64,000 nt of DNA from CAVVFX01 sp963747535 (GTDB lineage Bacteria > Acidobacteriota > Terriglobia > Bryobacterales > Bryobacteraceae). Every line of letters begins with the position of its first letter. Position 1 is the first letter of the stretch. The stretch lies in assembly GCA_963747535.1 (NCBI GenBank), contig CAVVFX010000017.1, positions 558,001 through 622,000 of the forward strand. Direction: 5' to 3'. Both the position numbers and the translations under genes were made by a program. The notes under the pieces are model-generated. The model did no database searches and was not told where the DNA came from. It saw only the letters and a program-made list of their open reading frames with translations. Shown here piece by piece: positions 34,696-43,592 of the stretch.

Positions 34696-36753
34696 CTATT
34701 CCGGACAGGCGAGCCGACGGCGCAGATCCGGGCGGCGAATGCGCAGCGTTGCCTCGCAGAGGTCTCTGCTCACAATCTCGCATGAAGGATTGAGAGTGGG
34801 TCCGTGCGGACTGGCTTTGACGGCGCAGCCCTTCGAGTCAACGCCGCTCTGATAGAGTTTCAGCAGTTCGGCGAGAAGACTGTGGTCGCCGCTCGCGAAC
34901 ATTCCCTCGGCTAGAGCGATGGCTGCGTCCTCGCCGCGGTTCTGGGCGAGATCGGCGTCCGCGATCTCCTCGTACACGCCGCTATTTGCCGGATCGATCG
35001 TCTGCGCCTGAATCGCCGCGGCCAAGGCTTCCGGCGCCCGGCCCAAATGAAGATAGGCTGATGCCAGCGTCCGGTAACCATCGGCGGCGCTGGCAGGCAC
35101 CGGGGCTTTTATTCCGTGCCGGCGATCATACGCGGCCCGGGACGCCGCGTCGACCGCGACGGAGCGAAGGGCCAGCCTGGCTGCTTCTTCATATTGCGCG
35201 CGGGCAGCGTCCCGCGGCAGCGAATCGCCCTTGACACGATGGCACACAGCCGCGAGATTCCAGGGACCGGGTAAGTTCAGATCGTCCGGCAGTGGCGCGA
35301 GGATCGCAACACTCCGGTCTGCCTCGGCGATGGCATGGTCGAGATCGCTGTGAGACGGATCGGTCCCCAGAAGATGGGCCGCCAGCAAACGGTGGAATTT
35401 GTAGCTGTGCGGGCTGGTTTGAACGCCGGCCATGGCCATAGTCATGTCATCGGTCCAATCGCGGTTGCGCACCCAGGTTCTGACGGCTAATACGCCGGCG
35501 ATCACGGCGATGGAAATCGCGAATACGGTCCCGGAAAGACGAAAGCGCGCCGTGACGTCGTCCATAGCGATGACCACAGCGGCAAGGAGTCCTACGAGGG
35601 GCAGATACATGAGACGCTCCGCCATGATCGTGCCGATGGGAAAGAGTAGATTGGAGGCTGGCAGGAGGTTGAGAAAGGCAAAGGCGGCGAGAAAAAAAGC
35701 CAGACGGCTGCGATGCCAGAGGATCACCATTAGCCCCACGGCGCCGGCGACGAAGAGCCAGCAAATCCACTCCTCAAGACTGCCGTGGATCAGTGGGATC
35801 TGGGAGTATGAGTAGTCCGCGGAAAGTGTCATGGGCCAGAAAGCCAGCCACAGATAGCGCGCCAGAACCTTTACGGCAGTAAGGCGGCCCACCCAGAAAC
35901 CGGCACCGGCGATAGGATTATCGAGGAACGGGTATTCGGCAGGCAGTGACGACGAGAGTACCGCTGCTCTTTGCCACAGCATCAGGCCGATCGGAACGAG
36001 AGTCGCGAGGATGCCGGGCAACATTCTCCGCCATTGTTTCCCATAGGCCAGTTCGTAGAGAACGATGACAGCCGGGAGAACGACAGCGCTTTCCTTCGAA
36101 AACACCCCAACCGCGGTTGTAACCGCCAATCCCGCAAGCGATGCGACGTGCCGCCAGCCGGTTGTTTCGGTACTTCTCAGGTACAAAAGAAAACCGCTCA
36201 GAACCGCGAATCCGCCGAGCAGGTCGGCGCGCCCGATGATGTTGGTAACCGATTCCGTCAGGAGCGGATGCACCGCCCACAACATGGCGACGCAGAAGGC
36301 GGCCGGAAGTGCGCGGACCCGTCCGGTCATCAAACGGAGTACCAGCGCGAAGACCAGGAATACGTTGGCCGCATGCAGGAAAAAATTGACCCAGTGATAC
36401 CCGGCGGGGTGATTGCCGTTTCCCAGAATGGCGTAGTTGAAAAGGTAAGAGAGCGTTGTAAGGGGCCGGTAAAGGCCACTCTCCCCGTTTGGCCACCAGT
36501 AAGTGTGGCGGATAATCAGATCGATATTAGCGGCGCTCGCGGTCTGGATGCGGGTGTCTTCCAGGATCAGGTGGTTATCAAGCGCGAACCCGGTCGAAAA
36601 GGAATTTGAAAACGCGAGCAGCGTCAACACGGCGAGCGCCGCAACCGCCGCGAAATAATAGCGGCGCGAATCACGCGCGCCCGTTCGCGAGACCGACACC
36701 GCACGAGCCGTAGGCGATGGGGCAACCGGCACGGGCTTCCTCTTCCGCTTCAT
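34696..36753 (-). CDS. TMTC-like polytopic membrane protein with TPR tail
   Basis: 685 residues. A basic N-terminus is followed by about ten membrane helices. 'GFALDNHLILEDTRI' in the first loop, 'GLYRPLTTLSYLFNYAILGN', 'HPLLTESVTNIIGRADLLGG' and 'NLLFPIGTIMAERLMYLPLV' match the TMTC/DUF1736 group of GT-C-fold glycosyltransferases. The last 200 residues carry TPR-like repeats ('GYRTLASAYLHLGRAPEALA'). Animal TMTCs are O-mannosyltransferases; in bacteria the acceptor is not known. A lipid-linked-sugar-dependent protein glycosyltransferase role is an inference from the fold. It is not clearly in an operon; 174 bp separate it from the receptor gene. Confidence 0.75.
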   Translation of the reverse strand: MKRKRKPVPVAPSPTARAVSVSRTGARDSRRYYFAAVAALAVLTLLAFSNSFSTGFALDNHLILEDTRIQTASAANIDLIIRHTYWWPNGESGLYRPLTTLSYLFNYAILGNGNHPAGYHWVNFFLHAANVFLVFALVLRLMTGRVRALPAAFCVAMLWAVHPLLTESVTNIIGRADLLGGFAVLSGFLLYLRSTETTGWRHVASLAGLAVTTAVGVFSKESAVVLPAVIVLYELAYGKQWRRMLPGILATLVPIGLMLWQRAAVLSSSLPAEYPFLDNPIAGAGFWVGRLTAVKVLARYLWLAFWPMTLSADYSYSQIPLIHGSLEEWICWLFVAGAVGLMVILWHRSRLAFFLAAFAFLNLLPASNLLFPIGTIMAERLMYLPLVGLLAAVVIAMDDVTARFRLSGTVFAISIAVIAGVLAVRTWVRNRDWTDDMTMAMAGVQTSPHSYKFHRLLAAHLLGTDPSHSDLDHAIAEADRSVAILAPLPDDLNLPGPWNLAAVCHRVKGDSLPRDAARAQYEEAARLALRSVAVDAASRAAYDRRHGIKAPVPASAADGYRTLASAYLHLGRAPEALAAAIQAQTIDPANSGVYEEIADADLAQNRGEDAAIALAEGMFASGDHSLLAELLKLYQSGVDSKGCAVKASPHGPTLNPSCEIVSRDLCEATLRIRRPDLRRRLACPE

Positions 36754-36832
36754 CGCGTTTCATCCTAGCAGCTTTCACGGATGGCGGAATCGATGTTAAA
36801 CACCGCGTCGCCAGAGTTTGCGCGCCAACCGG

Positions 36833-36899
36833 AAGACGTTGCTGAGCCGCGCGCGTAGGCAAGCGGTTTCCGTACGGTAATTTTTGCAAGTAGGTACTA
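36833..36899. repeat. Extended dispersed repeat (family 1) overlapping a stop codon
   Basis: From GTTGCTGAGCCGCGCGCGTA to TTTTTGCAAGTAGGTACTAG. A copy at 51011-51070 is alike over about 60 bp. In both places the final CTA is the reverse complement of the TAG stop of the neighbouring minus-strand gene. Confidence 0.75.
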
Positions 36900-37700
36900 G
36901 TTCTTCCTTACTACCTCGACAGTCCGGTAAAGCTCGACCTTGTAGCGGTCAATTGTTTCGTTCACTTTGCTTAGGTAATCGTTTATTTTCAAATCCGGAT
37001 GCACCTTGGTCCACATCTGGGCGCTGTAACCGCGGCCGGCAGTGGCCCAATTGGGAAAGATGTCGACGGTCATGCCGTCGTAGTGCAGGCTCGATCCGCC
37101 GGGCATGGTGAGCAGTTCCGCCCTCCAGCCGAAGCCGGGAGTTTCCTTGGCAAGGGCCTCGGCGAACGGTTTCCAGCCTTCAACTTCCATCTTGGCCCAT
37201 TCGGCGGTGGTATGTCCGGGTTTGGACTTGTAGAGGTTAAGCCGGACATAACTGCCCTTTACCGATCCGGGGCCAGCCGTCCCTCCAGTAGCTCCCCTCC
37301 ATAAGTCGTCACTTACCAGCACGGAGGTTGCATCGCGCTTCGCCAGCATCTCCGAGTAAGTTCCCGCGATCTTGGCTTTGCGGAAGGTGGCTTCCTGCTG
37401 CTCTCTCGTCCGCGGCTCAGGCGGGAAACCCGTATAAAAATAGGATAAAACGTAGTCGCAGCGGGCCGAAGTGCCTGCGGGAATCACCGCTTTCAAGGCG
37501 ATAAAAGCGGTGAGTTGTCCCTCCTCGATGCGCGCCTGCACTAACTTGGCGGCGTCCGGTATCATCGCGTCAAGGCTTGACAATTTGCCTGCCACGGCCT
37601 TGACACAGAATTGCTGCACGTAAGTGGGTTGTTCCTGGGCTATGGCCGCCGGAACGCATGCAGCGGCCATGGATAGCCATATTAAGGCCTTCTGTCTCAT
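36897..37700 (-). CDS. Secreted protein of unknown function
   Basis: 267 residues from ATG 37700, which has AGGAG upstream and a signal peptide (MRQKALIWLSMAAACVPAAI then AQ); an open upstream extension lacks a leader. The mature protein has three Cys ('VQQFCVKAVAGK', 'GTSARCDYVLSYFYTGFPPE') and a mixed alpha/beta pattern with 'SYVRLNLYKSKPGHTTAEWA' and 'GWRAELLTMPGGSSLHYDGM'. The latter stretch recalls small alpha+beta (NIPSNAP/ABM-like) domains, but I do not recognise the family. Its TAG stop is provided by the edge of a dispersed repeat, so the last residues may have been altered. Confidence 0.7.
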   Translation of the reverse strand: MRQKALIWLSMAAACVPAAIAQEQPTYVQQFCVKAVAGKLSSLDAMIPDAAKLVQARIEEGQLTAFIALKAVIPAGTSARCDYVLSYFYTGFPPEPRTREQQEATFRKAKIAGTYSEMLAKRDATSVLVSDDLWRGATGGTAGPGSVKGSYVRLNLYKSKPGHTTAEWAKMEVEGWKPFAEALAKETPGFGWRAELLTMPGGSSLHYDGMTVDIFPNWATAGRGYSAQMWTKVHPDLKINDYLSKVNETIDRYKVELYRTVEVVRKN

Positions 37701-38119
37701 TTTTTCTTCTCCTGAACTGCCGGGCTCACCCCGCCACGGCTGCAAAGAGTTTACGCTTCGAGGAGAACGAAAGCAATCGTTTTCTTGTCTAGCTTAGCTA
37801 TACCTACTTGGCGGCGCAAAACACCGCTCCCTCGCGGTCGCGGCTCGGTCAGTGCATGAAAACACGTCGTTGCGTTTCCGAGCCGCGCGCGTTAGCAACC
37901 GGTTTTCGTGGTCTCTGACCACTTTCGCGCCGAGAAGTAGCTAGATACCGGAGGCCCGTGCTTATGGTGCAAGCTGACCCTTATCACGACCAACCTTGAC
38001 CTCGCCGGCGCCCCTGGCGCGCGATTCGGTGGTGAACGTCTCCCAGCTATTGACTCTCGATCGCGGCTTTCTGACGGAACGTGCCGGGATGTCATCCGGC
38101 TCATGACAGATTTTAGACG
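37701..38119. other. Gene-free stretch with two repeat cores
   Basis: About 420 bp. Contains TCTAGCTTAGCTATACCTAC at 37787-37806, leading into a family-1 core at 37822-37852, and an opposite-type core at 37880-37905 (GAGCCGCGCGCGTTAGCAAC then CGGTTT). No convincing gene is seen in the rest. Confidence 0.6.
37822..37905. repeat. Two adjacent dispersed repeat cores (family 1) in opposite orientation
   Basis: CACCGCTCCCTCGCGGTCGC then GGCTCGG at 37822-37848, and GAGCCGCGCGCGTTAGCAAC then CGGTTT at 37880-37905. The two are imperfect reverse complements and could fold into one large hairpin. Confidence 0.65.
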
Positions 38120-41100
38120 TCAATGCGAAGAGATAGTAGGTAGATTACTCCCCGTGGTGGGGCTATAAACTCCCCCTACTGCAATGTTCACCGGTACTGC
38201 ATCGCCCTCGTAGTGCGTGCCGGGAACATAGACATCGATCTGGTAGACACCGACCAATCCGGGCACCAGGCCGCTCCAGTTCACTACCACCGGAGCATCC
38301 GAGTACCCAACCGGTCCGAAGTAAACCGAAACCGGAGCAGTGACGGCGAGAGGACTGCTGGGCGAAGGCGCACCGGCAGTAACCGCTCCGCCTGTCGTCG
38401 GACCCAGACCCGCGGCGTAGATTGTCAGAGTTTGATCGCGCGTGGTCGGATTGCTGGTGGTGACGAGCGAGCCGTCAGAATGATAAATCGAAGCCTGTCC
38501 GCTGGACGTCATCATCACCGCCGGCGCGTATTTCGCAACCGTGACCGTGGCCGACGAGGACGCTGCCTGGTTGGCGATCGACCGCACCACCAGCGGATAC
38601 TTGCCGGCCGCGAGACCCGGAGGAATCTGGAAATTGATCTCTCCTGAACTCGACAACACCAACGGTACGGCCGCATTGTTCAGGGTTACACAACTCCCGC
38701 CCAGTATCAGCGGGAGCGGGCGGGAAGACGCAGTGCCGGCGGATGCCAGATTCGTTCCGTACACTGCAGCCATTTCGTTGGCCGCGAGTGCCGTTCCGGT
38801 ATTGGCCAGATTGATGACGCCAGTCTTCCCAAGAGCCGGGGCTGAAGAGGCCGGCACCGGAGCCATGGGGATGACCGAGAGTCCGCTGACCGTAATTGCA
38901 TAGGCGTTTCCCCCGGCGCTGTCGATAACCAGCGTGCGTCCATTGGTTACGGTCCGGGTGGTGCCGGTCACCACCGCGGGCGAGGTCTCGAGAGCATTGG
39001 CGCTCTGCAGCGTCTGGCCCGACGAACTGTTCATGATCTGGATGATGCCCGCGTCGGTCGATGCAGACGTCGTGCTGGTCCTGATCGGCTCGCTGAAAAC
39101 CGCGTAGCTTGTGGCATTCACGGCCGCCACGGCCGATATGGGACGCGTGGTGGCCGTGGTCGTGCCGGTTGTCGTGGTCGCACCGGTTCCTGCCTGGCCG
39201 TTCAACACGGGCGTCAGGGAAGAGTTCAGGACCGTGCCATTCACAATGTAGTATTGTCCGTTAGGTCCGGCGGCAACCGGTCCGACCAGGCCGGTCAAAG
39301 TCGTGAAGATCTGTTTGCTGACGGTAAAGTCGTCGATCAGGGCACTGTAGAGATACGCGTCTCCCGTGCCGGTGAAGAGGATCACATACTGACCTTCCGG
39401 GGACGACGCCATGGTGCGGAAGGCCGCCGTACCGGTGCCTGCGGAGATCGTGGTCGCGGTGCTGCCGAACACCACCGGATTCAACGCGTGCCGAATGGCC
39501 TGATTTCCGGAGATCTCGTACAACGTTCCATCCGACATGACTACCAGAGGCCCCCGGATCGTCGAAGCCATCGCCTGGGGAGTGACGATCGCGGCTGTCG
39601 AGTCATAGGGAAGGATGGGGAATTGAACGGTGCCCACGACCACTCCCTGATTGAGATCCACCATACTGATCGACTCGCCTCCCGTATTGGCGACATACAG
39701 CGTATTGCCGTCCGTTCCGAACGCCATGTTATTCGGCAGTTGTCCGACATTGATAGGAGTTAGAAACTGCTGTTGAACCATGTCGAAGACTTCCACCTGG
39801 TTGAGTCCGGCGTTGGTCAGGTAGATTCGCCGGCGGCTGGTATCGTACACCATGTCCATAAGTGCTTCGCCCGCACTGATATTCTGGGCGACCGGGAAAA
39901 CCGTCCCGCGTGCCTCGGCATTGCGGTTGTTTTGAAAGACCCGGATGTTGGGAGCGATGTTGATGGCCTCGGACGCTTGCAGCAGGAAATCGCTTTCGCC
40001 GTTGGTCCCCAGACCGGCCTTGGCCGCGTTCGGGTTGTAAGAGAAAACGAGAGAAAGCCCGCCATTGCTATTCGTGGTGAGCTTGAAGTTGGGCCCGGTA
40101 TTCGTGGTGGTCGCGGCAGTGGTGGTAGTGGTCGTGCCGGCTGCCGTCGTACCGCCGGCCCCTCCTCCGCCAAACGTGAAACCTCCGCCGCCAGCGGCCG
40201 CGCCCCCACCCCCACCTGCGAAACCTCCGCCTCCAAAACCTCCGCCGCCGGCGCCCGGAATCCCCACTCCGCCGCTGCCGGTCGGTAGAGTGATGGTGAT
40301 CCCGCCCGGTCCGGTAAACGTACCGAGACCCGTTACGCCGGTCACGGAAGGAACGGTGTAAGACTGCACGCTGGCAGTCAGGCGTCCCGTGCCGGCGTTA
40401 CTGATGTTCACCAGGCCGCTATTCAGATTGGCCGTCGCGCCGCACTGATCGTTGCCCAGGAAGATGGTTGAATTATCGACTGTGATCAGGGGGCTTTGCG
40501 TGATCGACCCGACCGGCAGGATGATGAAACCGGAATCGGAAATGCCATACAGCGTGTTCCCGGCTGCGGTGCTGACGATTTTCCCGGCGAGGTTCTCCGG
40601 CAACTGGAGCGCGGCCAGAATGCGAAGATTGGTCGGATCGTTGAGCAGCAATTCGGTTACATTGGCGGGCGACGCGGGGTTCGTCACGGGGTTGACGTTG
40701 AACGCGGCATACACCATGGAACCGTCGGGAGAGAATACGCTGCCACCCTGATTCTGCGCCAGGTTGAAGTTATTGGTACTCGGGAAGGCAAACGGAGAGT
40801 TGGCGACATTCTCCTGCGCGATGACCTGCAGCGTATTGAAGTCGAAGAGCGTCGATCCGGCCATGAACTTCGAGTTATCCGGCGAAATGGAGAGTACATT
40901 CGAGAGATTCAGCACCTCGCGCGCGCGCAGGACTGTCGCGGAAGCCGTTTGGTAGACGAAGATCGCACGCTCGGTCGTGCTGACGCCGTTGACTCCGACG
41001 ATATAATTGCCGTCCGCCGTGGGAATCAAGGCGCTGCTGTAGTCGAGCGTCTGGCGTCCCAGCGTACTGGTGGTAGCCGCGCTCGGCGGCGGTACCGTGA

Positions 41101-41584
41101 GATTGATGGGAGTCAGCGTGCTGTTTCCCGCACTGGGATCGAAGAGAAACAGCGTGTTCGTAGCCGTACCGCTCCCGGGGCCCACGGTTGTAATCAGGAC
41201 TCGCTCGTCGGCGCCTACAGCCACGCCTTGTGGATGGTAGGGAACCGAGATCGTCGAGACCACCGACGCAGTATTCAGATTGATCTGATACAACGCCGAG
41301 GACGTATAGGCGGTGACATACAGATAGTTTCCATCACGGGACATGGCCTCCGCCACCGGCTGCCCGGGAACGCTGATGGAAGCTAGAAATGTCTTTTGCG
41401 CAATCGCATAGACATCCACGGTGTTGGAGGCCGGGTTTGCCAGATAAACCTTTCCGCGAGCCTCGTCGAGGGCGATATCCGAATAAGCGGCGCCGCCCGC
41501 CTTCGACACCACGGTCCCGAAGGTTGCCGCGAACAGGAGAACAGTTTGGGTTAGTAATAGGATTAAGAAATACAGTAAGCGCAT
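38120..41584 (-). CDS. Secreted beta-propeller protein with Gly-rich insert and TIGR03437-like end
   Basis: 1154 residues. A signal peptide (MRLLYFLILLLTQTVLLFAA) is followed by a YncE/lactonase-type propeller ('GKVYLANPASNTVDVYAIAQ', 'DGNYLYVTAY', 'PYHPQGVAVGADERVLIT'), a Gly-rich then Thr-rich low-complexity segment (DNA 40100-40265; GAGGGGFGGGGFAGGGGGA, then a run of Thr), a second propeller ('RRRIYLTNAGLNQVEVFDMV') and a C-terminal domain with 'AVYGTNLASAG', 'QIPPGLAAGKYPLVVRS' and 'IYAAGLGPTTGG'. This last domain is a secreted-protein module common in Solibacter. Probably cell-surface or extracellular; ligand unknown. The insert is likely a flexible linker. Confidence 0.85.
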   Translation of the reverse strand: MRLLYFLILLLTQTVLLFAATFGTVVSKAGGAAYSDIALDEARGKVYLANPASNTVDVYAIAQKTFLASISVPGQPVAEAMSRDGNYLYVTAYTSSALYQINLNTASVVSTISVPYHPQGVAVGADERVLITTVGPGSGTATNTLFLFDPSAGNSTLTPINLTVPPPSAATTSTLGRQTLDYSSALIPTADGNYIVGVNGVSTTERAIFVYQTASATVLRAREVLNLSNVLSISPDNSKFMAGSTLFDFNTLQVIAQENVANSPFAFPSTNNFNLAQNQGGSVFSPDGSMVYAAFNVNPVTNPASPANVTELLLNDPTNLRILAALQLPENLAGKIVSTAAGNTLYGISDSGFIILPVGSITQSPLITVDNSTIFLGNDQCGATANLNSGLVNISNAGTGRLTASVQSYTVPSVTGVTGLGTFTGPGGITITLPTGSGGVGIPGAGGGGFGGGGFAGGGGGAAAGGGGFTFGGGGAGGTTAAGTTTTTTAATTTNTGPNFKLTTNSNGGLSLVFSYNPNAAKAGLGTNGESDFLLQASEAINIAPNIRVFQNNRNAEARGTVFPVAQNISAGEALMDMVYDTSRRRIYLTNAGLNQVEVFDMVQQQFLTPINVGQLPNNMAFGTDGNTLYVANTGGESISMVDLNQGVVVGTVQFPILPYDSTAAIVTPQAMASTIRGPLVVMSDGTLYEISGNQAIRHALNPVVFGSTATTISAGTGTAAFRTMASSPEGQYVILFTGTGDAYLYSALIDDFTVSKQIFTTLTGLVGPVAAGPNGQYYIVNGTVLNSSLTPVLNGQAGTGATTTTGTTTATTRPISAVAAVNATSYAVFSEPIRTSTTSASTDAGIIQIMNSSSGQTLQSANALETSPAVVTGTTRTVTNGRTLVIDSAGGNAYAITVSGLSVIPMAPVPASSAPALGKTGVINLANTGTALAANEMAAVYGTNLASAGTASSRPLPLILGGSCVTLNNAAVPLVLSSSGEINFQIPPGLAAGKYPLVVRSIANQAASSSATVTVAKYAPAVMMTSSGQASIYHSDGSLVTTSNPTTRDQTLTIYAAGLGPTTGGAVTAGAPSPSSPLAVTAPVSVYFGPVGYSDAPVVVNWSGLVPGLVGVYQIDVYVPGTHYEGDAVPVNIAVGGVYSPTTGSNLPTISSH

Positions 41585-41819
41585 GGAGGAGTCGCCCTCG
41601 CGAAATTCACTATCGCTGGAAACCCTGGGTCAACCCGGAAGTTAGTGCTGTGACTACTGCGCCGCATAAGTTTACATATCTTGCGAAGAGATAACATGAA
41701 TTAACAGAGACACAGCCCGCGGCTGCGTCTATAGATAAAATGCGTCACGGTTTACAGATGGAGATATTCGTGAGTGCCGGTGTAAACCCCGCGGCCCGCA
41801 ACGCGGTCTACGCATTCGG

Positions 41820-42404
41820 ATGGAGCAAGTTCTGTTGCCGGAATTGATCGCGGCGATGGCCGAACCGTCCGCGAGAGACCTTGCGGATTTCGATGCCGTC
41901 GTGCAGCTGTATCGGGCGTCGATCTTCCGCTACGTCCTGGCCTCGCTACGCGACCGGGATGCTGCCGAGACGCTGACCCAGGACTGCTTTCTGAAAGCGT
42001 ATTGCGCCCGCAACCAGTTTCGCGGCGAGGCGAGCGTCAAGACGTGGCTGATGCGGATCGCCGTGAACCTGGTGCGCGATCATTTGTCGAATGTGCGTCT
42101 GAAGTTCTGGCGCCGAACCCGTCAGTCGTCTGTCGATCCTTCCGTGGCGGAGGGTTGGCTGGCGGACCGGAGGAGCTCCCCGGAAGCGATGGCGCTCGCC
42201 AGGCAGAAGGTCGCGGCCGTCTGGAGCGTCGTGGCTGAGTTGCCGCAAATGCAGCGAACGGTGTTTCTGCTGCGCTTTGTGGAAGACATGGATATTCTGG
42301 AGATCGCCGCGGCGACCGGCTTGAAAGAAGGCACAGTGAAGATTCACCTGTTCCGGTCGCTTCGTTCGGTGCGGGCACGAGTGGCCCTGAAGGAGAGCCT
42401 GTGA
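41820..42404 (+). CDS. ECF-type RNA polymerase sigma factor
   Basis: 194 residues. Region 2 is visible as 'FDAVVQLYRASIFRYVLASL', 'RDAAETLTQDCFLKAY' and 'VKTWLMRIAVNLVRDHL'. Region 4 is 'ELPQMQRTVFLLRFVEDMDI', 'EIAAATGLKEGTVKIHLFRS'. No SnoaL or other C-terminal extension, so it is not ECF41. GTGA overlap with the following anti-sigma gene and a 16-nt gap to a Spy-like gene make a three-gene unit. The 235 bp upstream contain a palindromic CAGCCCGCGGCTG at 41716-41728 that could belong to the promoter; autoregulation is likely for this class but not shown. Confidence 0.9.
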   Translation: MEQVLLPELIAAMAEPSARDLADFDAVVQLYRASIFRYVLASLRDRDAAETLTQDCFLKAYCARNQFRGEASVKTWLMRIAVNLVRDHLSNVRLKFWRRTRQSSVDPSVAEGWLADRRSSPEAMALARQKVAAVWSVVAELPQMQRTVFLLRFVEDMDILEIAAATGLKEGTVKIHLFRSLRSVRARVALKESL

Positions 42405-42844
42405 GTCAACATTTGTCGCAGCAACAGATCGACAATTGGGTGATCGGCGAACGCTCGCCGGACGTGGAGCGTCATCTGGAGTCGTGCCAAACCTGTGCCG
42501 GAGAAGTGGAGCGCATCGCCGGACTGTTGACGCTGTTTGGCGGCGCGGTGCGGAGTTGGGGCCAGGAGCAGATGCCCCCCATGCGGGTGTCAAGGGTGAC
42601 GGCGGTGACCACAGGGGCGCCCCTGCGGTGGTGGCGGATGGGGCTCGCGATCGCCACGCTGTTATTTCTGACTGCAATTCCAGTGATTCGCCACCGCCAG
42701 GTAACGCGTGTAGCCGTCATCGCAGCCCAGACAGCGGCCCAGGACGAGATTCTGCTGCGCCAGGTGCAACAGGAAATTTCACAATCGGTTCCAGCGCCGA
42801 TGGAATCGCTCGCGAAGTTAATGCCCAACGATTTTAGCCGCTAA
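42401..42844 (+). CDS. Anti-sigma factor, ZAS-type, membrane-anchored
   Basis: 147 residues starting with GTG 42401, overlapping the sigma stop. The N-terminal cytoplasmic part has the zinc-binding H25-x3-C29-x2-C32 ('VERHLESCQTCAGEV'). One membrane helix follows ('MGLAIATLLFLTAIPVI') and the rest is periplasmic with a possible coiled coil ('QDEILLRQVQQEISQ'). It should hold the upstream ECF sigma factor at the membrane and release it after a periplasmic signal. Zinc-anti-sigma identity is from the motif; regulation by redox or metal is inferred. Confidence 0.85.
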   Translation: MSQHLSQQQIDNWVIGERSPDVERHLESCQTCAGEVERIAGLLTLFGGAVRSWGQEQMPPMRVSRVTAVTTGAPLRWWRMGLAIATLLFLTAIPVIRHRQVTRVAVIAAQTAAQDEILLRQVQQEISQSVPAPMESLAKLMPNDFSR

Positions 42845-42860
42845 ACGCGGAATTCAGGAG

Positions 42861-43394
42861 ATGCAAATGAGACGTCAGTGGAAGTGTGTCCTCTTGCTCG
42901 CGGTGACTACGCTCGCTTGGGGACAAGGACCTGCGCCGGCGCCCCCACCCATGCACCACGGGGGACCCATGTCAGGAGGGCCGCGCCAAAGTCCGGGCGG
43001 CAAATGGTGGGAGAACCCGGAGATCATCAAACGGCTCGCGATCACCGCGGACCAGCAGAAGAAGATGGACGACATCTGGCAGCAGAGCCGTCTGAAGCTG
43101 ATCGACCTTTCAGCCACGCTGGAGAAAGAGGAAGTCGTGATGGAGGGTCTGTTGAAAGGTCCTCAACTGGACGATTCCAGGATCCTGCCGGCGGTAGATC
43201 GCATTGCCCAGGCGCGCGCGGAACTGGAGAAGGCGAATGCCCGATTGATGCTCGCGATCCGTCACGTGCTCACCCCGGAACAGTGGGAGAAACTGGACGA
43301 GCCAGGCTCACGGCCGCATCACGAGGGCCCAGGTAGAGGAAATGGCCCAGGCGCAGGTGGTCCCGGTCCCGGACGTCCGCCTCAAGAGGAGTAG
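42861..43394 (+). CDS. Spy/CpxP- or CnrX-like periplasmic sensor protein
   Basis: 177 residues with a signal peptide (ending 'TTLAWGQ'), a His/Met/Pro-rich start ('APPPMHHGGPMSGGPR'), a helical core ('WWENPEIIKRLAITADQQKK', 'LDDSRILPAVDRIAQARAEL', 'RLMLAIRHVLTPEQWEKLDE') with the LTxEQ-type turn of the Spy/CpxP/heavy-metal-resistance fold, and a Gly/Pro/His tail. In CnrYXH-like systems such proteins sense metal and control the anti-sigma factor. That makes a periplasmic stress or metal (Cu, Ni, Zn) sensor the best guess. It ends the sigma operon. Confidence 0.8.
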   Translation: MQMRRQWKCVLLLAVTTLAWGQGPAPAPPPMHHGGPMSGGPRQSPGGKWWENPEIIKRLAITADQQKKMDDIWQQSRLKLIDLSATLEKEEVVMEGLLKGPQLDDSRILPAVDRIAQARAELEKANARLMLAIRHVLTPEQWEKLDEPGSRPHHEGPGRGNGPGAGGPGPGRPPQEE

Positions 43395-43419
43395 CTCCAT
43401 AGGGTAGATTCTGTGGGCC

Positions 43420-43568
43420 CTTGGCCCGCCGTAGGGTAGACCTGGGTAGACCATCGTTTTTTGTGGTCTGCCCGGCTGCGCAGCAGCCGTTTTTTGCGAC
43501 TTGCCGCTATACGGAGTAAGTCTTTGGCCTGCCGTGGCGCAGACCATCGTTTTTCGTGGTCTGCGGGG
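43420..43568. repeat. Two copies of hairpin repeat (family 2)
   Basis: TTGGCCCGCCGTAGGG... leads to AGACCA-ATCG-T-rich-TGGTCT at 43448-43469, and TTGGCCTGCCGTGGCG leads to GCAGACCA/TGGTCTGC at 43539-43564. Both are tandem copies of the hairpin near 19954. They lie between convergent genes and may serve as bidirectional terminators, although the T-run is in the loop. Confidence 0.65.
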
Positions 43569-43592
43569 CTAGTGTTCAGTCTGTCTACACCA

